Of a stretch of 64,000 nt of DNA, positions 39,753 through 49,133 are shown piece after piece. The notes below the pieces were generated by a model. It did no database searches and was not told where the DNA came from. It saw only the letters and a list, made by a program, of their open reading frames with translations. Made by a program: the position numbers and the translations under genes. The DNA comes from Lewinellaceae bacterium (GTDB lineage Bacteria > Bacteroidota > Bacteroidia > Chitinophagales > Saprospiraceae), in NCBI GenBank assembly GCA_020636225.1, contig JACJYI010000009.1:1-64000 (forward strand). Direction: 5' to 3'. Position 1 is the first letter of the stretch, and every line of letters starts with the position of its first letter.

Positions 39753-41174
39753 ATGAACACCCGATATATCGACAACGGGAGGATTCTGCAGGCAGCCGCC
39801 TGGTTGCTGCTGATATTCGCCATTCTCTTCCTGGGAAGTTGTCAGAAGGACGACAATACCAATCCCACACCGAACACCCAATCGGTCATCAAGCAACTCT
39901 CCTCTGATGAGTCGGGAGGCGCTTTGAGCATTGAAGGCACCACGTTGCTTGTCCCGCCACAGGCTATTCCTACCCTGGCCAATGGTCAGGCAGCCACGGT
40001 GAGCTTCTCGATCGAGAAGGGAGGTGCATTACCGAAAGCATTGCCCTCCAACATGAAGCTGGTGGGCGAACCGACCCTTTTCGGTCCGGAAGGTTTCATC
40101 TTCCAGGAACCGCTCTGGGTAACCTTCACCTTACCCGATGGTACTGCACCCGACCAGGTGTGCGTGATCGGGTACAACAACGATCGCAACGAATATGGGG
40201 TATTCCCCATTACCTACTACGATGAGGATGAAGCAGTGGTGGGTGCCGCGGTTTACGAACTCGGCCACTACATGCTGGCCAATGTCAGTGACATCAACCG
40301 GACCAGAGCACCATTCGGTGCCGGCGGTTTCCGGGTCAACAACGTCCTGAACTATAACTGGTACCCCTCCTCAGCGGGCACCCCATCGTGGAACAGCCAC
40401 GATTGCTACAACAAACTGATCATCACCAATTTTGTCCCCAAATATCCTGAGGAGATGGTTCTCTGGGCACCCTACGACCCAAACACCACCAACGGACGGC
40501 GGTACTGGGAGGTCCTGACACCACCCGATGTCACCGGATGGGGGCCTAACCACAACATTGGCCTGACCTTCATGGGACCACAGGGTACCTATACTGCACA
40601 ACTGGTCGTGTCCCACAAGTCAAGCCAAATGGGTCCGATCGAGTGCAAGCAGTACTCCCTCCCACTGACCTTCACCATCGGTGATGTGGTCCACTGCACC
40701 AGTGCCACGACATGTACCGGTTGGTCAGCCGGACCGAGCCTGCCTGGTGGCGGCAGTTTCAGCACCATCAACTGCTTCGAATACAAGCCCCTGGCCACGA
40801 TCCCGGTATGTACGGGCGATTTCCAGAGTACCCTGACCTGGTTCAACGGAAACGGCAGCTATGGCGATTCCGACCTGGACCTGCACCTGTATGGACCGGA
40901 CAACATGCACGTCTACTGGTCCAACAAGATCGGACCGAACGGGATCACCCTGGACCGGGACATGATCGATGAAACCGGATGGGTCCAGGAGAACATCTGC
41001 GCTCCTGCCCTCAGCCAAATGCCCAAAGGGGAATACACCATCAAGGTGCGACTGTTCGACGGCATGGACAAGGATTTCCAGGTCCGGATGATCCGGGGCA
41101 CGCAAGCACAATCCTACAGCGGACGGGTTACCGGCACGGATTCCGAGAAGACCATCTTCACCTTTACGCTGTAA
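39753..41174 (+). CDS. Lipoprotein with ZU5-like and YfaP/DUF2135-like regions
   Basis: A 473-residue protein with a lipobox (FLGSC, Cys30) followed by an acidic and Asn-rich linker. A ZU5-like segment (TTLLVPPQAIP, then VSFSIEKGG) is followed by a long central region with several Cys. The C-terminal domain holds STLTWFNGNGSYGDSDLDLHLYGPD, which resembles the DUF2135/YfaP beta-sandwich (a VTWxxxxxDLDLHVxxP pattern). It is probably an outer-membrane or surface lipoprotein of unknown function. It is monocistronic, with its own terminator downstream. Confidence 0.75.
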   Translation: MNTRYIDNGRILQAAAWLLLIFAILFLGSCQKDDNTNPTPNTQSVIKQLSSDESGGALSIEGTTLLVPPQAIPTLANGQAATVSFSIEKGGALPKALPSNMKLVGEPTLFGPEGFIFQEPLWVTFTLPDGTAPDQVCVIGYNNDRNEYGVFPITYYDEDEAVVGAAVYELGHYMLANVSDINRTRAPFGAGGFRVNNVLNYNWYPSSAGTPSWNSHDCYNKLIITNFVPKYPEEMVLWAPYDPNTTNGRRYWEVLTPPDVTGWGPNHNIGLTFMGPQGTYTAQLVVSHKSSQMGPIECKQYSLPLTFTIGDVVHCTSATTCTGWSAGPSLPGGGSFSTINCFEYKPLATIPVCTGDFQSTLTWFNGNGSYGDSDLDLHLYGPDNMHVYWSNKIGPNGITLDRDMIDETGWVQENICAPALSQMPKGEYTIKVRLFDGMDKDFQVRMIRGTQAQSYSGRVTGTDSEKTIFTFTL

Positions 41175-41220
41175 TCAGGAATACGACCGGGTGACCATTC
41201 CCGGAGAATTTTTCAAGGGA

Positions 41221-41252
41221 GAAGGCCCGCGGAAACGCGGGTCTTCTTTTTT
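41221..41252 (+). terminator. Rho-independent terminator after the lipoprotein gene
   Basis: Stem GAAGGCCCGCG/CGCGGGTCTTC (one wobble) with a GAAA loop followed by six T. A second perfect hairpin GGTAGCGC-TTCA-GCGCTACC (41253-41272) follows and contains the stop codon of the convergent glycosyltransferase gene. Confidence 0.9.
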
Positions 41253-41267
41253 GGTAGCGCTTCAGCG

Positions 41268-42413
41268 CTACCGGCTCAGGACTTCCTGGTAATATCCCCA
41301 CAACCCCCGTGTGGTCTTCTCCAGCGTGAACTTGTCCGCGTGTTCCCTTCCCTGACGAACCATGTCCTGACGGAAGGCAGTATCCTCCAGGACCTTCTGC
41401 AATCCGCTGGCGATCGACTCAGGCTCCTCTGGTTCGACATAGCAACTGCCGGGCCCACCGGCTTCCGGCATGGACGAGCGGTTGCTGGTCAGCACGGGAA
41501 CACCACTGGCCAGGGCTTCGAGGATGGGGATGCCAAATCCCTCGTACAGGCTGGGATAGCAGAATACCGTCGCTCCCTGATAGATGGCCGGGAGATATTC
41601 CGAGGCGATCCCCGGACGGAAATAGACGACCTTGGTCAGGTTCCGGCTGGTCAGGTACCGGTTGACCTTGCGCAGGTAGCTGCCCCCATGCCCGACGACC
41701 ACCAGGGGCAACCGCAGGGATTCGGGAAGGAGCTCGATGGCCTTGACCAGGCCGAGCAGGTTCTTCCGTTCATTCACGGATCCCACGTAGAGCAGATACT
41801 CCTTTGGCAACGCATTCCTGGCGCGGATACTCTTCCCTTCCTCGCTGCCCACTTCCTGGTAGAACATGGGGTCGCAGGACTGATAGGCCACGACGACCCG
41901 CTCCTCCGGCACATCGTAGGCATCGAGGATATCGGCCCGGGTACATTCGCTGATGGCGATCACCAGGTCGGCATTCTCACTGGCATACTTGGTCTTTCCA
42001 TTGTATATCACCCGGTCCATCCGGCTGTAGTGAGCCGGATAATGGCGGTAGATCAGATCGTGGACCGTTGCCAGGGTCTTGATGGTCCCCTTGTGGATAC
42101 CGATGGGGAGCTCATTGCTCAGGCCGTGATACAGATGGACCTCATCCCTGACCAGCGCATTGGTGATCCCCATGGTGCGCCAGAGGGTTCCGGGCATGGT
42201 CCGCGGGGGAGTGTGCACTTCAAAGGGAGCGCCCTGCTGGAATACCTGACAATCCGGCCGGTCGCCCAGGTCGGGGGTATAGAGGTGATAGTGATGGGAA
42301 GGAAATGCCCTGGCCAGTCCCCGTACCACCGTCCTGGCATAATTGCCCAGCCCGGAATTGTTCAAAAAAAGACGCTTGGCATCAAAGCCGATATGAAGAG
42401 GGGATTCGCTCAT
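41268..42413 (-). CDS. Glycosyltransferase family 4 (GT-B) protein
   Basis: A 381-residue retaining glycosyltransferase. The N-terminal half begins with IGFDAKRLFLNNSGLGNYART, typical of mannosyltransferase-like GT4 enzymes. The C-terminal half has YLLYVGSVNERKNLLGLVKAI and the EX7E-type donor site YEGFGIPILEALASGVPVL. It probably transfers a sugar from a nucleotide donor in exopolysaccharide or glycan assembly; donor and acceptor are unknown. It is the last gene on the minus strand before a convergent lipoprotein gene and follows a CutA-like gene by 28 bp, which may be coincidence. Confidence 0.85.
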   Translation of the reverse strand: MSESPLHIGFDAKRLFLNNSGLGNYARTVVRGLARAFPSHHYHLYTPDLGDRPDCQVFQQGAPFEVHTPPRTMPGTLWRTMGITNALVRDEVHLYHGLSNELPIGIHKGTIKTLATVHDLIYRHYPAHYSRMDRVIYNGKTKYASENADLVIAISECTRADILDAYDVPEERVVVAYQSCDPMFYQEVGSEEGKSIRARNALPKEYLLYVGSVNERKNLLGLVKAIELLPESLRLPLVVVGHGGSYLRKVNRYLTSRNLTKVVYFRPGIASEYLPAIYQGATVFCYPSLYEGFGIPILEALASGVPVLTSNRSSMPEAGGPGSCYVEPEEPESIASGLQKVLEDTAFRQDMVRQGREHADKFTLEKTTRGLWGYYQEVLSR

Positions 42414-42441
42414 TGCCTTAAAGATAACAGGAGCTGCGGAA

Positions 42442-42759
42442 TCATTCCTCTTCCGAGGTATCCTTCAACAAATGTTCATTTTGTTCCCAATCCATGCTCA
42501 CGATGGGCACCGCGTAGAGGATGGGCATATCATAGGGATACAGTTCGCGGATCCGTTGGTTGACACGGTCATACAACACGGCTCGGGTCATGCCCTGGAC
42601 CTTGACCCGGGTCTCTTCGAGGGTTTCTTTCTTCCGTCGCTTCATGAGCTGGCCCTCTTCCCCGATGAAGGCATCGACCCACAGATGTTCCAACAGGAGC
42701 ACTTCGGCCAGGTCGTGGGCTTGCTGCATACTGGAGCAGAGGACATTCAGGAGGATCAT
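42442..42759 (-). CDS. CutA-like divalent cation tolerance protein
   Basis: A 105-residue ferredoxin-like-fold protein. The segment VNQRIRELYPYDMPILYAVPI matches the CutA1 core (KxLHPYEVPEIxALPI) and the length fits the family. The N-terminal part (NVLCSSMQQAHDLAEVLLLEHL) is in the expected position for the first strand and helix. CutA1 proteins are trimeric and loosely linked to copper tolerance, but the molecular role is poorly defined. The start at 42759 is 39 bp downstream of the TolC-family stop on the same strand. Confidence 0.7.
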   Translation of the reverse strand: MILLNVLCSSMQQAHDLAEVLLLEHLWVDAFIGEEGQLMKRRKKETLEETRVKVQGMTRAVLYDRVNQRIRELYPYDMPILYAVPIVSMDWEQNEHLLKDTSEEE

Positions 42760-42798
42760 GTTGCATCAATTTTGGTTACCATGCCCATGGAGGTCATG

Positions 42799-44235
42799 TC
42801 AATTGCCCATCCAACCGATACCCAGGGCCCATCGCAGGGCAAAGCCGGTCTTCTGGAACTTCACTCGGGTCTGGAGCAGCTTCAGCTCCGCATCGATCAG
42901 CTTGAGTTGCCGGCTGTTCACCAGGAACAGGGAACTTTCTCCATTCTCGAACCGGGTCTGCTCGGCATTGAGCATCCGGCGGTAGTTGGTCACCGTTTCC
43001 TGGAGCAGGTCGACCTGGCCGGCCAGGTTGGTCTGCTCCATGGCGTAGGCCCTCACCTTGTTGCGCAATTCCAGGATCTTCTGGTCCCGCCCCAGCCGGG
43101 CCTCCTCGATCTTGATCCGGGCCATCTGGAGATCGCCTCGTTCCTTTCGGAGAAAAAGAGGCATGGCAAACTCGACCCCCCACTTGTAATTGGATGGGGA
43201 GATCTGCGCCACCAGGTCACTGCCGACGGCTTCCGTGAGCAGATTGTACTGCACATTGACCTTGGGCTTGAGTTTCTCTGCCTTGAGCCGGCGATCGACA
43301 TCCAGGGTAGCCAGCTTCAGGTCATACCGGCGGATCTCCGGGTGGTCGAGATCGACCCTGGCCACCCAGCTCGACAGGGAGTCGGGATTGAACCAGATCT
43401 GGCCGACCCAGGTCAGGGGGTCGGGAGCGACGACATCATCCGCGAGTTCGAGCGGTTCGAGATCTGCCGACCACAGGAAATTGGACACGGCCAGGCGGGC
43501 CTGCTGTTCGGTCACCTCGGCGGACTGGATCTGCTGATCGATGGTCTGCACCTGCAGGAAGGCCTCCAGGGTATCGATGGCGGCCCGGGAACCCAGCCGG
43601 AAGCTCCCCCGGACATAATCCAGTCGGGTGACGGCCAACTCACGCGCATTCCGGAAGACCTGGAGCCCGACGGAGGCACTGACCCACTCCCAGTAGGTGG
43701 AGGTGGCATCAAAGAGCAGATCATTCAGGATCAACTGGCGCTCCACGACCGTGGCCTGCTGATACAGCCTGGCCGTGAACAGGGTGGCGCGGCGCTGGTC
43801 GATCCACAACCCCTGCCCCAGGGAGAGGTTCACTCCAGCGGCCACCAGCCCACCAGCCGGAACGGTCCGTTCCGGATTGAGATACAAGCCGCTGTACTGC
43901 TCGAAACCCGCCTTCACCTCTGCTCCGAACCAGGTGGGCACTTTCAACCCGCCATCAAGATGGGAAAAGTAGGATTTGTCGTCAAAGTATTTCTGGTCCA
44001 GGTCGGTATAGAGCTTGGGATCGAATCCTCCCCGGGCTGCCAGACGGGTAGCCGCCCCGCGCTTCAGCTGCAGGTCGGCCTGCCGGGCTACCGGGTGGCG
44101 GGCGAGCACCAGGCGGATCAGGTCGTCCTGGGTCAGGACCGGTGGTCCAGATGGATCCTGGGCTAGCAGCCCTTGCACCAGGAACAGCAAGCCGATCATG
44201 ATCACAGATCTATTTTTCCACCCTGTCCGACTCAT
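42799..44235 (-). CDS. TolC-family outer membrane channel
   Basis: About 478 residues from the ATG at 44233-44235, giving a signal peptide ending GLLAQDPSG. Long Gln- and Arg-rich helices with repeated Leu spacing, including LQKLIDAELKLLQTRVKF-like stretches near the end, and the paired-half organisation fit TolC/OEP exit ducts. It lies 1 bp after the HlyD-like gene, which follows an ABC exporter, so the three form a tripartite type I-like export system. The longer reading frame into the HlyD gene (to 44376) is not used because it lacks a signal peptide. The exported substrate is not apparent nearby. Confidence 0.85.
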   Translation of the reverse strand: MSRTGWKNRSVIMIGLLFLVQGLLAQDPSGPPVLTQDDLIRLVLARHPVARQADLQLKRGAATRLAARGGFDPKLYTDLDQKYFDDKSYFSHLDGGLKVPTWFGAEVKAGFEQYSGLYLNPERTVPAGGLVAAGVNLSLGQGLWIDQRRATLFTARLYQQATVVERQLILNDLLFDATSTYWEWVSASVGLQVFRNARELAVTRLDYVRGSFRLGSRAAIDTLEAFLQVQTIDQQIQSAEVTEQQARLAVSNFLWSADLEPLELADDVVAPDPLTWVGQIWFNPDSLSSWVARVDLDHPEIRRYDLKLATLDVDRRLKAEKLKPKVNVQYNLLTEAVGSDLVAQISPSNYKWGVEFAMPLFLRKERGDLQMARIKIEEARLGRDQKILELRNKVRAYAMEQTNLAGQVDLLQETVTNYRRMLNAEQTRFENGESSLFLVNSRQLKLIDAELKLLQTRVKFQKTGFALRWALGIGWMGN

Positions 44236-44236
44236 C

Positions 44237-45628
44237 CTATTTGGGTTGTCCGGATGATTTCCCCTGCCCATCCTTCGGGTCCGCTGTCTTTTCCTGCTTC
44301 TTGCTCTCGGGGGAGTAGTAGTTCGGCGGGAATCCATTGAGCTGACGCCAGAGTTCATACCAGATCGGCACGTCATTCAGCAGGGCCATGCCTACAGCCC
44401 CCGAACCGACGCGGAGGCCTTCCGGCCAGGGATGATCGTCCGGATCAGGGGACACCAGGACACGATACTTTCCGTTGGCGCTGATAAAGTTGTCAATGGC
44501 TACCACTTCACCCCCGAACGCCCCGAAGGAGGCATTGGGCCAGCCCGAAAAAACGATGGCCGGCCAGCCATCAAAAATGAAGCGCACCTTGTTGCCCAGG
44601 TTCATGAGGGGAAGGTCCACCGGCTGGATATACATTTCCACCGCCAGGTCATACTTTACGGGCATGATACTGACCAGCTGCTCCCCTTCCTTGACCGTCT
44701 CGCCGATACCGGCGCGGATGGCCTTGGTGACGTACCCTGTCTGAGGTGCTGTGACATAGTAGAAGCCGGAGCGAACTTCATAGTTGCTGTACTGCACCTC
44801 CATCTTGGCGACCGTGGCATCGGCATCCAGGGCCTGGGAGATGGAGGATGCCCGTTCCGAGCGGGCCTTGGCCAGCTTGTCGCGATACTGCTGTTCGATG
44901 GAGATCAGCTCCACGTTGGCATTGATCAATTCATTCCGGCTGGCCAGCAACTTGTTCTCGGCACTGATCGCCTTGGCCTTGGCCTCCTGGTATTTCAGGT
45001 TCCGTGATTCCAGGTCGGTCAGCGGATTCAAACCGTCGGCATACAATTGCCGCATCCGGCTGAGCTGGGCATCCGCGATGGTTTCGTTCGCGCGGGCCGC
45101 CACCAGGTCCGTGCTGTCGGAGATCACCTTGAGTTCGGCCTGTCGGACATAGTTGCGGGCCTGCTCCAGCTTGAGGTCCCGTGTCCTGGCCAACGCCTCG
45201 ATCTGGGCTTCCAGCGCCCCGACCTTCTCCCGGTAGGAATCGATGGCCCCTTCCTTGGCATCGATCTGCTGGCGGGTTCGGGCCAGCAGGGCAGGATCAA
45301 AGTAATCGGGCTTGATCTCGGAAAGGAACAGGATGGTATCCCCCTTCTGGACCAGATTGCCTTCCCTCACGTACCACTTCTCGATCCGGCCCGGAATGAT
45401 CGCATGGACCGTCTGTGGCCGCTGCTCAGGCCGCAGGGTGGTCAGAAATCCGTCCGCGCGGATGTTCTGTGTCCAGGGAAGGAAAAGAAAGATGAAAAAG
45501 ATCACCAGAAAGACCAGGATCAACCTGGCGAAGGTGCGCCCGGGCCGGTAATGCCGCAGCATGCCGAACGAGGTAAACTTATCTGTCTGCACCCATCCTT
45601 CTATCCGAAACTGGTCAAAGCGATGCAT
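44237..45628 (-). CDS. HlyD-family periplasmic adaptor
   Basis: A 463-residue membrane fusion protein. One N-terminal transmembrane helix (ARLILVFLVIFFIFLFLPW, about residues 34-52) is followed by a biotinyl/lipoyl-like half (IIPGRIEKWYVREGNLVQKGDTILFL), a long coiled-coil hairpin (residues about 115-290, rich in Ala, Glu, Arg), the second lipoyl half (VTAPQTGYVTKAIRAGIGETVKEGEQL) and a beta-barrel region. The C-terminus is a Lys/Gln-rich tail. It lies between the ABC exporter (5 bp gap) and the TolC gene (1 bp gap). Confidence 0.9.
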   Translation of the reverse strand: MHRFDQFRIEGWVQTDKFTSFGMLRHYRPGRTFARLILVFLVIFFIFLFLPWTQNIRADGFLTTLRPEQRPQTVHAIIPGRIEKWYVREGNLVQKGDTILFLSEIKPDYFDPALLARTRQQIDAKEGAIDSYREKVGALEAQIEALARTRDLKLEQARNYVRQAELKVISDSTDLVAARANETIADAQLSRMRQLYADGLNPLTDLESRNLKYQEAKAKAISAENKLLASRNELINANVELISIEQQYRDKLAKARSERASSISQALDADATVAKMEVQYSNYEVRSGFYYVTAPQTGYVTKAIRAGIGETVKEGEQLVSIMPVKYDLAVEMYIQPVDLPLMNLGNKVRFIFDGWPAIVFSGWPNASFGAFGGEVVAIDNFISANGKYRVLVSPDPDDHPWPEGLRVGSGAVGMALLNDVPIWYELWRQLNGFPPNYYSPESKKQEKTADPKDGQGKSSGQPK

Positions 45629-45633
45629 ATCGA

Positions 45634-47376
45634 TCAGGATTGGTGATATAAAGCAATGTAGGTCGGGTGGTTGCGAATCGCTTCCGGCGTATTGATCGCG
45701 GTGATCCGTCCATTCTCCAGGATGGCGATCCGATCGAACTGGTTGGCAAATTCCGGATCATTGGTAATGGCCACCAGGGTCCAGTTGCGTGCCTGCCCGA
45801 ACAGGCAATCCAGGACACAGGCCCGGTCCGTCGTCTCGATCCGGCCAAGCCAGTCTTCCAGGAGGATCAGTCGCGGATTGGCCACGATGCATCGCGCCAG
45901 AATGATCTTGTTGATCACACTGCGCGGCAATTTGCGGCCCTGGGTCCCCAGGCGGGTATCGTATCCGGCGGACAGCTGCTCGACCACCTTGGTCAGCCCG
46001 ACATTCTCGACCGCCATCCTGACTTGCTGGAAGTCAATCCCGGGGCGTCCGATGGTGATGTTCTCCAGGAAGGTCCCCTCGAAGATCTCATCCTGGGATA
46101 TGCTGTTCCCCACCACCTGACGCAGGGAGGGCATATCGATGTTTCCCAGGGGGATCTGATTGTAGCTGATCGATCCGGTGTAGTTCTCATAAAGGCCAGC
46201 GAGCAGGCGCAGCAGGACGGACTTGCCCGCTCCGTTCGGTCCCACAATGGCCAGTCGCTCTCCGGGTTGGATATCCAGGTTCACGCCCTTCAGCACTTCC
46301 TCCTGCTCTTCGGGGAACTTGAACCGCAGATCGTGCACATTTACCTCCAGGCCGTCGGTCGATCCGGATGAATCGCTGGTGATGCCGGAATTGCGTTCCA
46401 ATGGCAGATCGGTCACCGCGCCAATCTTCTCGAGGGAGGTGAGCACATCATAAATGGTCTGCAGACTCATGACCAGTTTCTCCACGGAGGAAATGACCAG
46501 GATGATGATGATCTCCGCGGCCACGAACTGCCCGATGTTCATCTGCTGCTCGAAGACAAGGAACCCACCCACCAGTAGCAGTCCTGCTGCGATCAGCACC
46601 TTGAAGACGACCATCAGGATATACTGGACCATCAGGACCCGGAAATGGGCATTCCTGGACTTGAGGTACCCGGTGACCCTCGTATCCGTATTGGACAACG
46701 GAAGGCTGGACTTCCCGGCCAGTTTGAAGGAGATCATCGCCCGGGCCAGTTCTTCCAGCCAATGGGCCACCTCGTACTTGTACTTGGACTCCTCCAGGCT
46801 GGTGCGCAGACCCACCCAACCGGTGTACCGGAAGATCAGGATGACCAGCAGGATGAGGATGAAGCTGAAGAGGATGAAAAATGGATGATAGAAGGACAGC
46901 AGGATCATGCCGAAGATCACCTGGAGCGTCGCGGTGGAGAAGTCGATGAGGATCTTGGACAAACCCTTCTGCACGGAGATGGTATCAAAGAACCGGTTGA
47001 CCAGTTCAGGGGCGTAGTATTTGTCCAGTGCGTCCAGGCGCATCCTGGGGATGCGGAAGGCAAAGTCGAAGGCTGCCCGGGTGAAGATCTTCTGCTGGAG
47101 GTTCTCGGTGATGCGCAGCTGCATGATCTGCATGGTACCCGCCAGGGCGATACCGCCGATCACGACGGTCACCAGGATCAGCCAGGAGGTGGATACCCGG
47201 CCACCCATGATCAGGTTGATGATCGCCTGGATCCCCAGGGGAAGGGACAGGTTGACCAGACCGTTGAATACGGCATAGAGGTAGATCACGCCAATATCAC
47301 TCTTGTCCAACGCCAGGAGGCGCCAAAACCGCCGTATAGGGGTCAAAGGTGTATTGAGTTCGGCCATAGGGATCAT
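45634..47376 (-). CDS. ABC exporter half-transporter with degenerate ATPase domain
   Basis: A 580-residue type I exporter: six membrane helices in residues 25-300, NBD from about 345. There is no C39 peptidase domain. The Walker A motif is intact (GPNGAGKS, 379-386) and a Q-loop Gln is at 428. The signature LSGGQ is replaced by GTQGRKLPRS (477-486), the Walker B end reads LILLED instead of LILDE (507-508, acidic order swapped), and the switch His is Asn539 (AITND). These changes suggest weak or altered ATP hydrolysis. With HlyD and TolC genes directly downstream it probably drives export of a peptide or other product. An ATG at 47367 is an alternative start. Confidence 0.85.
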   Translation of the reverse strand: MIPMAELNTPLTPIRRFWRLLALDKSDIGVIYLYAVFNGLVNLSLPLGIQAIINLIMGGRVSTSWLILVTVVIGGIALAGTMQIMQLRITENLQQKIFTRAAFDFAFRIPRMRLDALDKYYAPELVNRFFDTISVQKGLSKILIDFSTATLQVIFGMILLSFYHPFFILFSFILILLVILIFRYTGWVGLRTSLEESKYKYEVAHWLEELARAMISFKLAGKSSLPLSNTDTRVTGYLKSRNAHFRVLMVQYILMVVFKVLIAAGLLLVGGFLVFEQQMNIGQFVAAEIIIILVISSVEKLVMSLQTIYDVLTSLEKIGAVTDLPLERNSGITSDSSGSTDGLEVNVHDLRFKFPEEQEEVLKGVNLDIQPGERLAIVGPNGAGKSVLLRLLAGLYENYTGSISYNQIPLGNIDMPSLRQVVGNSISQDEIFEGTFLENITIGRPGIDFQQVRMAVENVGLTKVVEQLSAGYDTRLGTQGRKLPRSVINKIILARCIVANPRLILLEDWLGRIETTDRACVLDCLFGQARNWTLVAITNDPEFANQFDRIAILENGRITAINTPEAIRNHPTYIALYHQS

Positions 47377-47732
47377 TCAATTTCCCGGATCGAGTCCGGT
47401 TGAACCAAGAATGCGTTAGACAGGCAAAATGTTGACGCCAGCTCCAGCCATTCGTGGCGAAAGGTACGCAGATACCTATCCGCCCCGGTAGTTTCGGATG
47501 GCCACCCTCCCAAGTCATGTCATCCATGGGTCCAGCTGACCCGGGACAACCCCTCCCCAAAAGTAGTTAATTCGCTGACAATCAAGTCCTGGGAGGCATG
47601 GAACCCCCAAACAGCCACATTCAAGATCGCGAAATATAATTCCGCCATTCGGGTGCATTATAATCCGATTAGAACTATTTAAAACAATCTTAAGGCCATC
47701 AGCAAACAAGATTCTGCCAGGAATAAAAAAAC
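47377..47732. other. Gene-free spacer upstream of the exporter operon
   Basis: 356 bp between the CDF transporter stop and the exporter start. No gene, array or strong hairpin is visible. It holds a possible Bacteroidota-type promoter (next entry). Confidence 0.6.
47558..47589 (-). promoter_or_regulatory. Possible Bacteroidota promoter of the exporter operon
   Basis: Minus strand TACTTTTG fits the -7 element TANNTTTG. A CTTG lies 17 nt upstream, near the expected -33 TTTG position. It would give a leader of about 180 nt before the ABC gene. Weak evidence. Confidence 0.3.
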
Positions 47733-48725
47733 TCATTCCTCATCGAGGGAGTGACGCTCGTTGGACAGGACATTCTCCAGGGTCCAGTCCAGCCGCTGGG
47801 TAAACGGATATTGGCGTTCGGGGCAGATCTCCAGGCTGCACAGGCCACAGGCGGCAGGACGACAACCATCCGTATGCACGAACAGCTCGACCCGGTCGCC
47901 ATACCGGTCCCGCACCAATCGCTCCAGAGCATCCACTTCGAAGTGGGATTGCTGCACATGGAAGTACCAGGGAACGGTCAGGTGACAATCGATGTGCAGG
48001 ACGCTGCCATACTTGATGATTCGGAGATTGTGGATGTCCACCCAGGATTCACGCCTCACCTCGTTCAGGTGGGCGATCAGCTCGCGAAGCAGGGCCTCGT
48101 CCGCCTCATCCATGATGCCGGCGATGGATCGGCGCAGGATGCGATACCCGGTGACGAAGATGATCAGTCCGAACACGATGGCCACGGCAGAGTCCAGCCA
48201 GGCAATTTCGGTGACCCGCAGGAGGATCAGTCCTGCGATCAGGCCAAAGGTGCTGTAGGCATCGGACAACAGATGCCGGCCACTGGATTCCAGGGCCAGG
48301 GAGTGATTGCGCTGACCGGTCCGCTTGGCCAGCCATCCCATGAGAAAATTGACCACCCCGGCAATGACAATCAGCAGGATGCCCTGGTCCAACTGCTCGA
48401 CGGGTTCAATGACGACCAACCGATGGATGGCCTCCCAGATGATCATGCCCCCGGCGACCCCGATCAGGGTGCCTTCGATGGCGGATGACAGGAATTCGAC
48501 CTTGCCGTGGCCATAGGGATGATTGGTGTCCCGTGGCCGCGCCGCCAGCCAGAGGCTGTACAATCCGAATGCCGCGCTGACCACATTGACCGTACTCTCC
48601 AGGGCATCCGTCAGGATGGCTACCGAGTTCGTGATCGACCAGGCCACCACCTTGATGACAAACAGCACGATACCGACCAGGAGGACCCAGCGCTGAAGGA
48701 GGATGTTCTGCCGAGAAGGGGTCAT
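47733..48725 (-). CDS. Cation diffusion facilitator (CDF) metal transporter
   Basis: A 330-residue protein with six membrane helices. The second helix has LTDALESTVNVV and the fifth has the metal site HLLSDAYSTFGL (HxxxD); the loop motif HPYGHGKVEFLSS is the family signature. The cytoplasmic domain is followed by a Cys-rich tail (CRPAACGLCSLEIC) unusual for the family, which might bind metal. The substrate is a divalent cation such as Zn, Fe, Co or Mn; the Asp-plus-Ser arrangement in helix 2 differs from classical Zn transporters, so specificity is uncertain. It precedes the exporter operon but a 356 bp gap separates them. Confidence 0.88.
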   Translation of the reverse strand: MTPSRQNILLQRWVLLVGIVLFVIKVVAWSITNSVAILTDALESTVNVVSAAFGLYSLWLAARPRDTNHPYGHGKVEFLSSAIEGTLIGVAGGMIIWEAIHRLVVIEPVEQLDQGILLIVIAGVVNFLMGWLAKRTGQRNHSLALESSGRHLLSDAYSTFGLIAGLILLRVTEIAWLDSAVAIVFGLIIFVTGYRILRRSIAGIMDEADEALLRELIAHLNEVRRESWVDIHNLRIIKYGSVLHIDCHLTVPWYFHVQQSHFEVDALERLVRDRYGDRVELFVHTDGCRPAACGLCSLEICPERQYPFTQRLDWTLENVLSNERHSLDEE

Positions 48726-49133
48726 ATCTTCATTTCACACGATGAAGATACGGGAATGAGAGGTGGTTGTCGGTTGTCGGTTGTCGGTTGTCAGTTGTCC
48801 GTTTGTGCTTGCCTGATTCGTGTTGACCGTTTGGGTCATTGGCATTTCAGTTTTGGCGCTTGCCTGGCCGTCAGCAGGCGGGTTTGGGATTTGTGATTTG
48901 GGTTTTGTGATTTTCGGTTGTCCGTTGTCCGTTGTCAGTATGCCTCTACATTCTAGTTCGACAGTTCTCCAATTTCAAAATTTGACATGCTATATTCTAC
49001 GGTCAGCATTCTACGCCACACGGCCCTAACCTCTCGGCTGGCAGGGAAGACCAAAGAGAAGTTGATTCCGCCTTGATGGATGGGCGTTGCTCGTCCCAGT
49101 TCTCCGATTCGACAGTTCTACAGTTACACCACC
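48726..49133. repeat. Repeat-rich spacer
   Basis: About 400 bp without a gene. It holds five RGTTGTC heptads (48765-48799), a mixed ATTTGTG/GTTTTGTG stretch, three CGTTGTC units (48914-48937), and AGTTCTAC/GATTCTAC-like units up to 49130. Confidence 0.75.

Noticed and set aside
41253..41272. Second hairpin GGTAGCGC/GCGCTACC considered as a minus-strand terminator
   Set aside because: On the minus strand it is followed by A residues, not T; only the plus-strand hairpin at 41221-41252 has a proper T-run.
44236..44376. 47-residue N-terminal extension of the TolC-family gene
   Set aside because: It overlaps the end of the HlyD gene and hides the signal peptide that begins at 44235.
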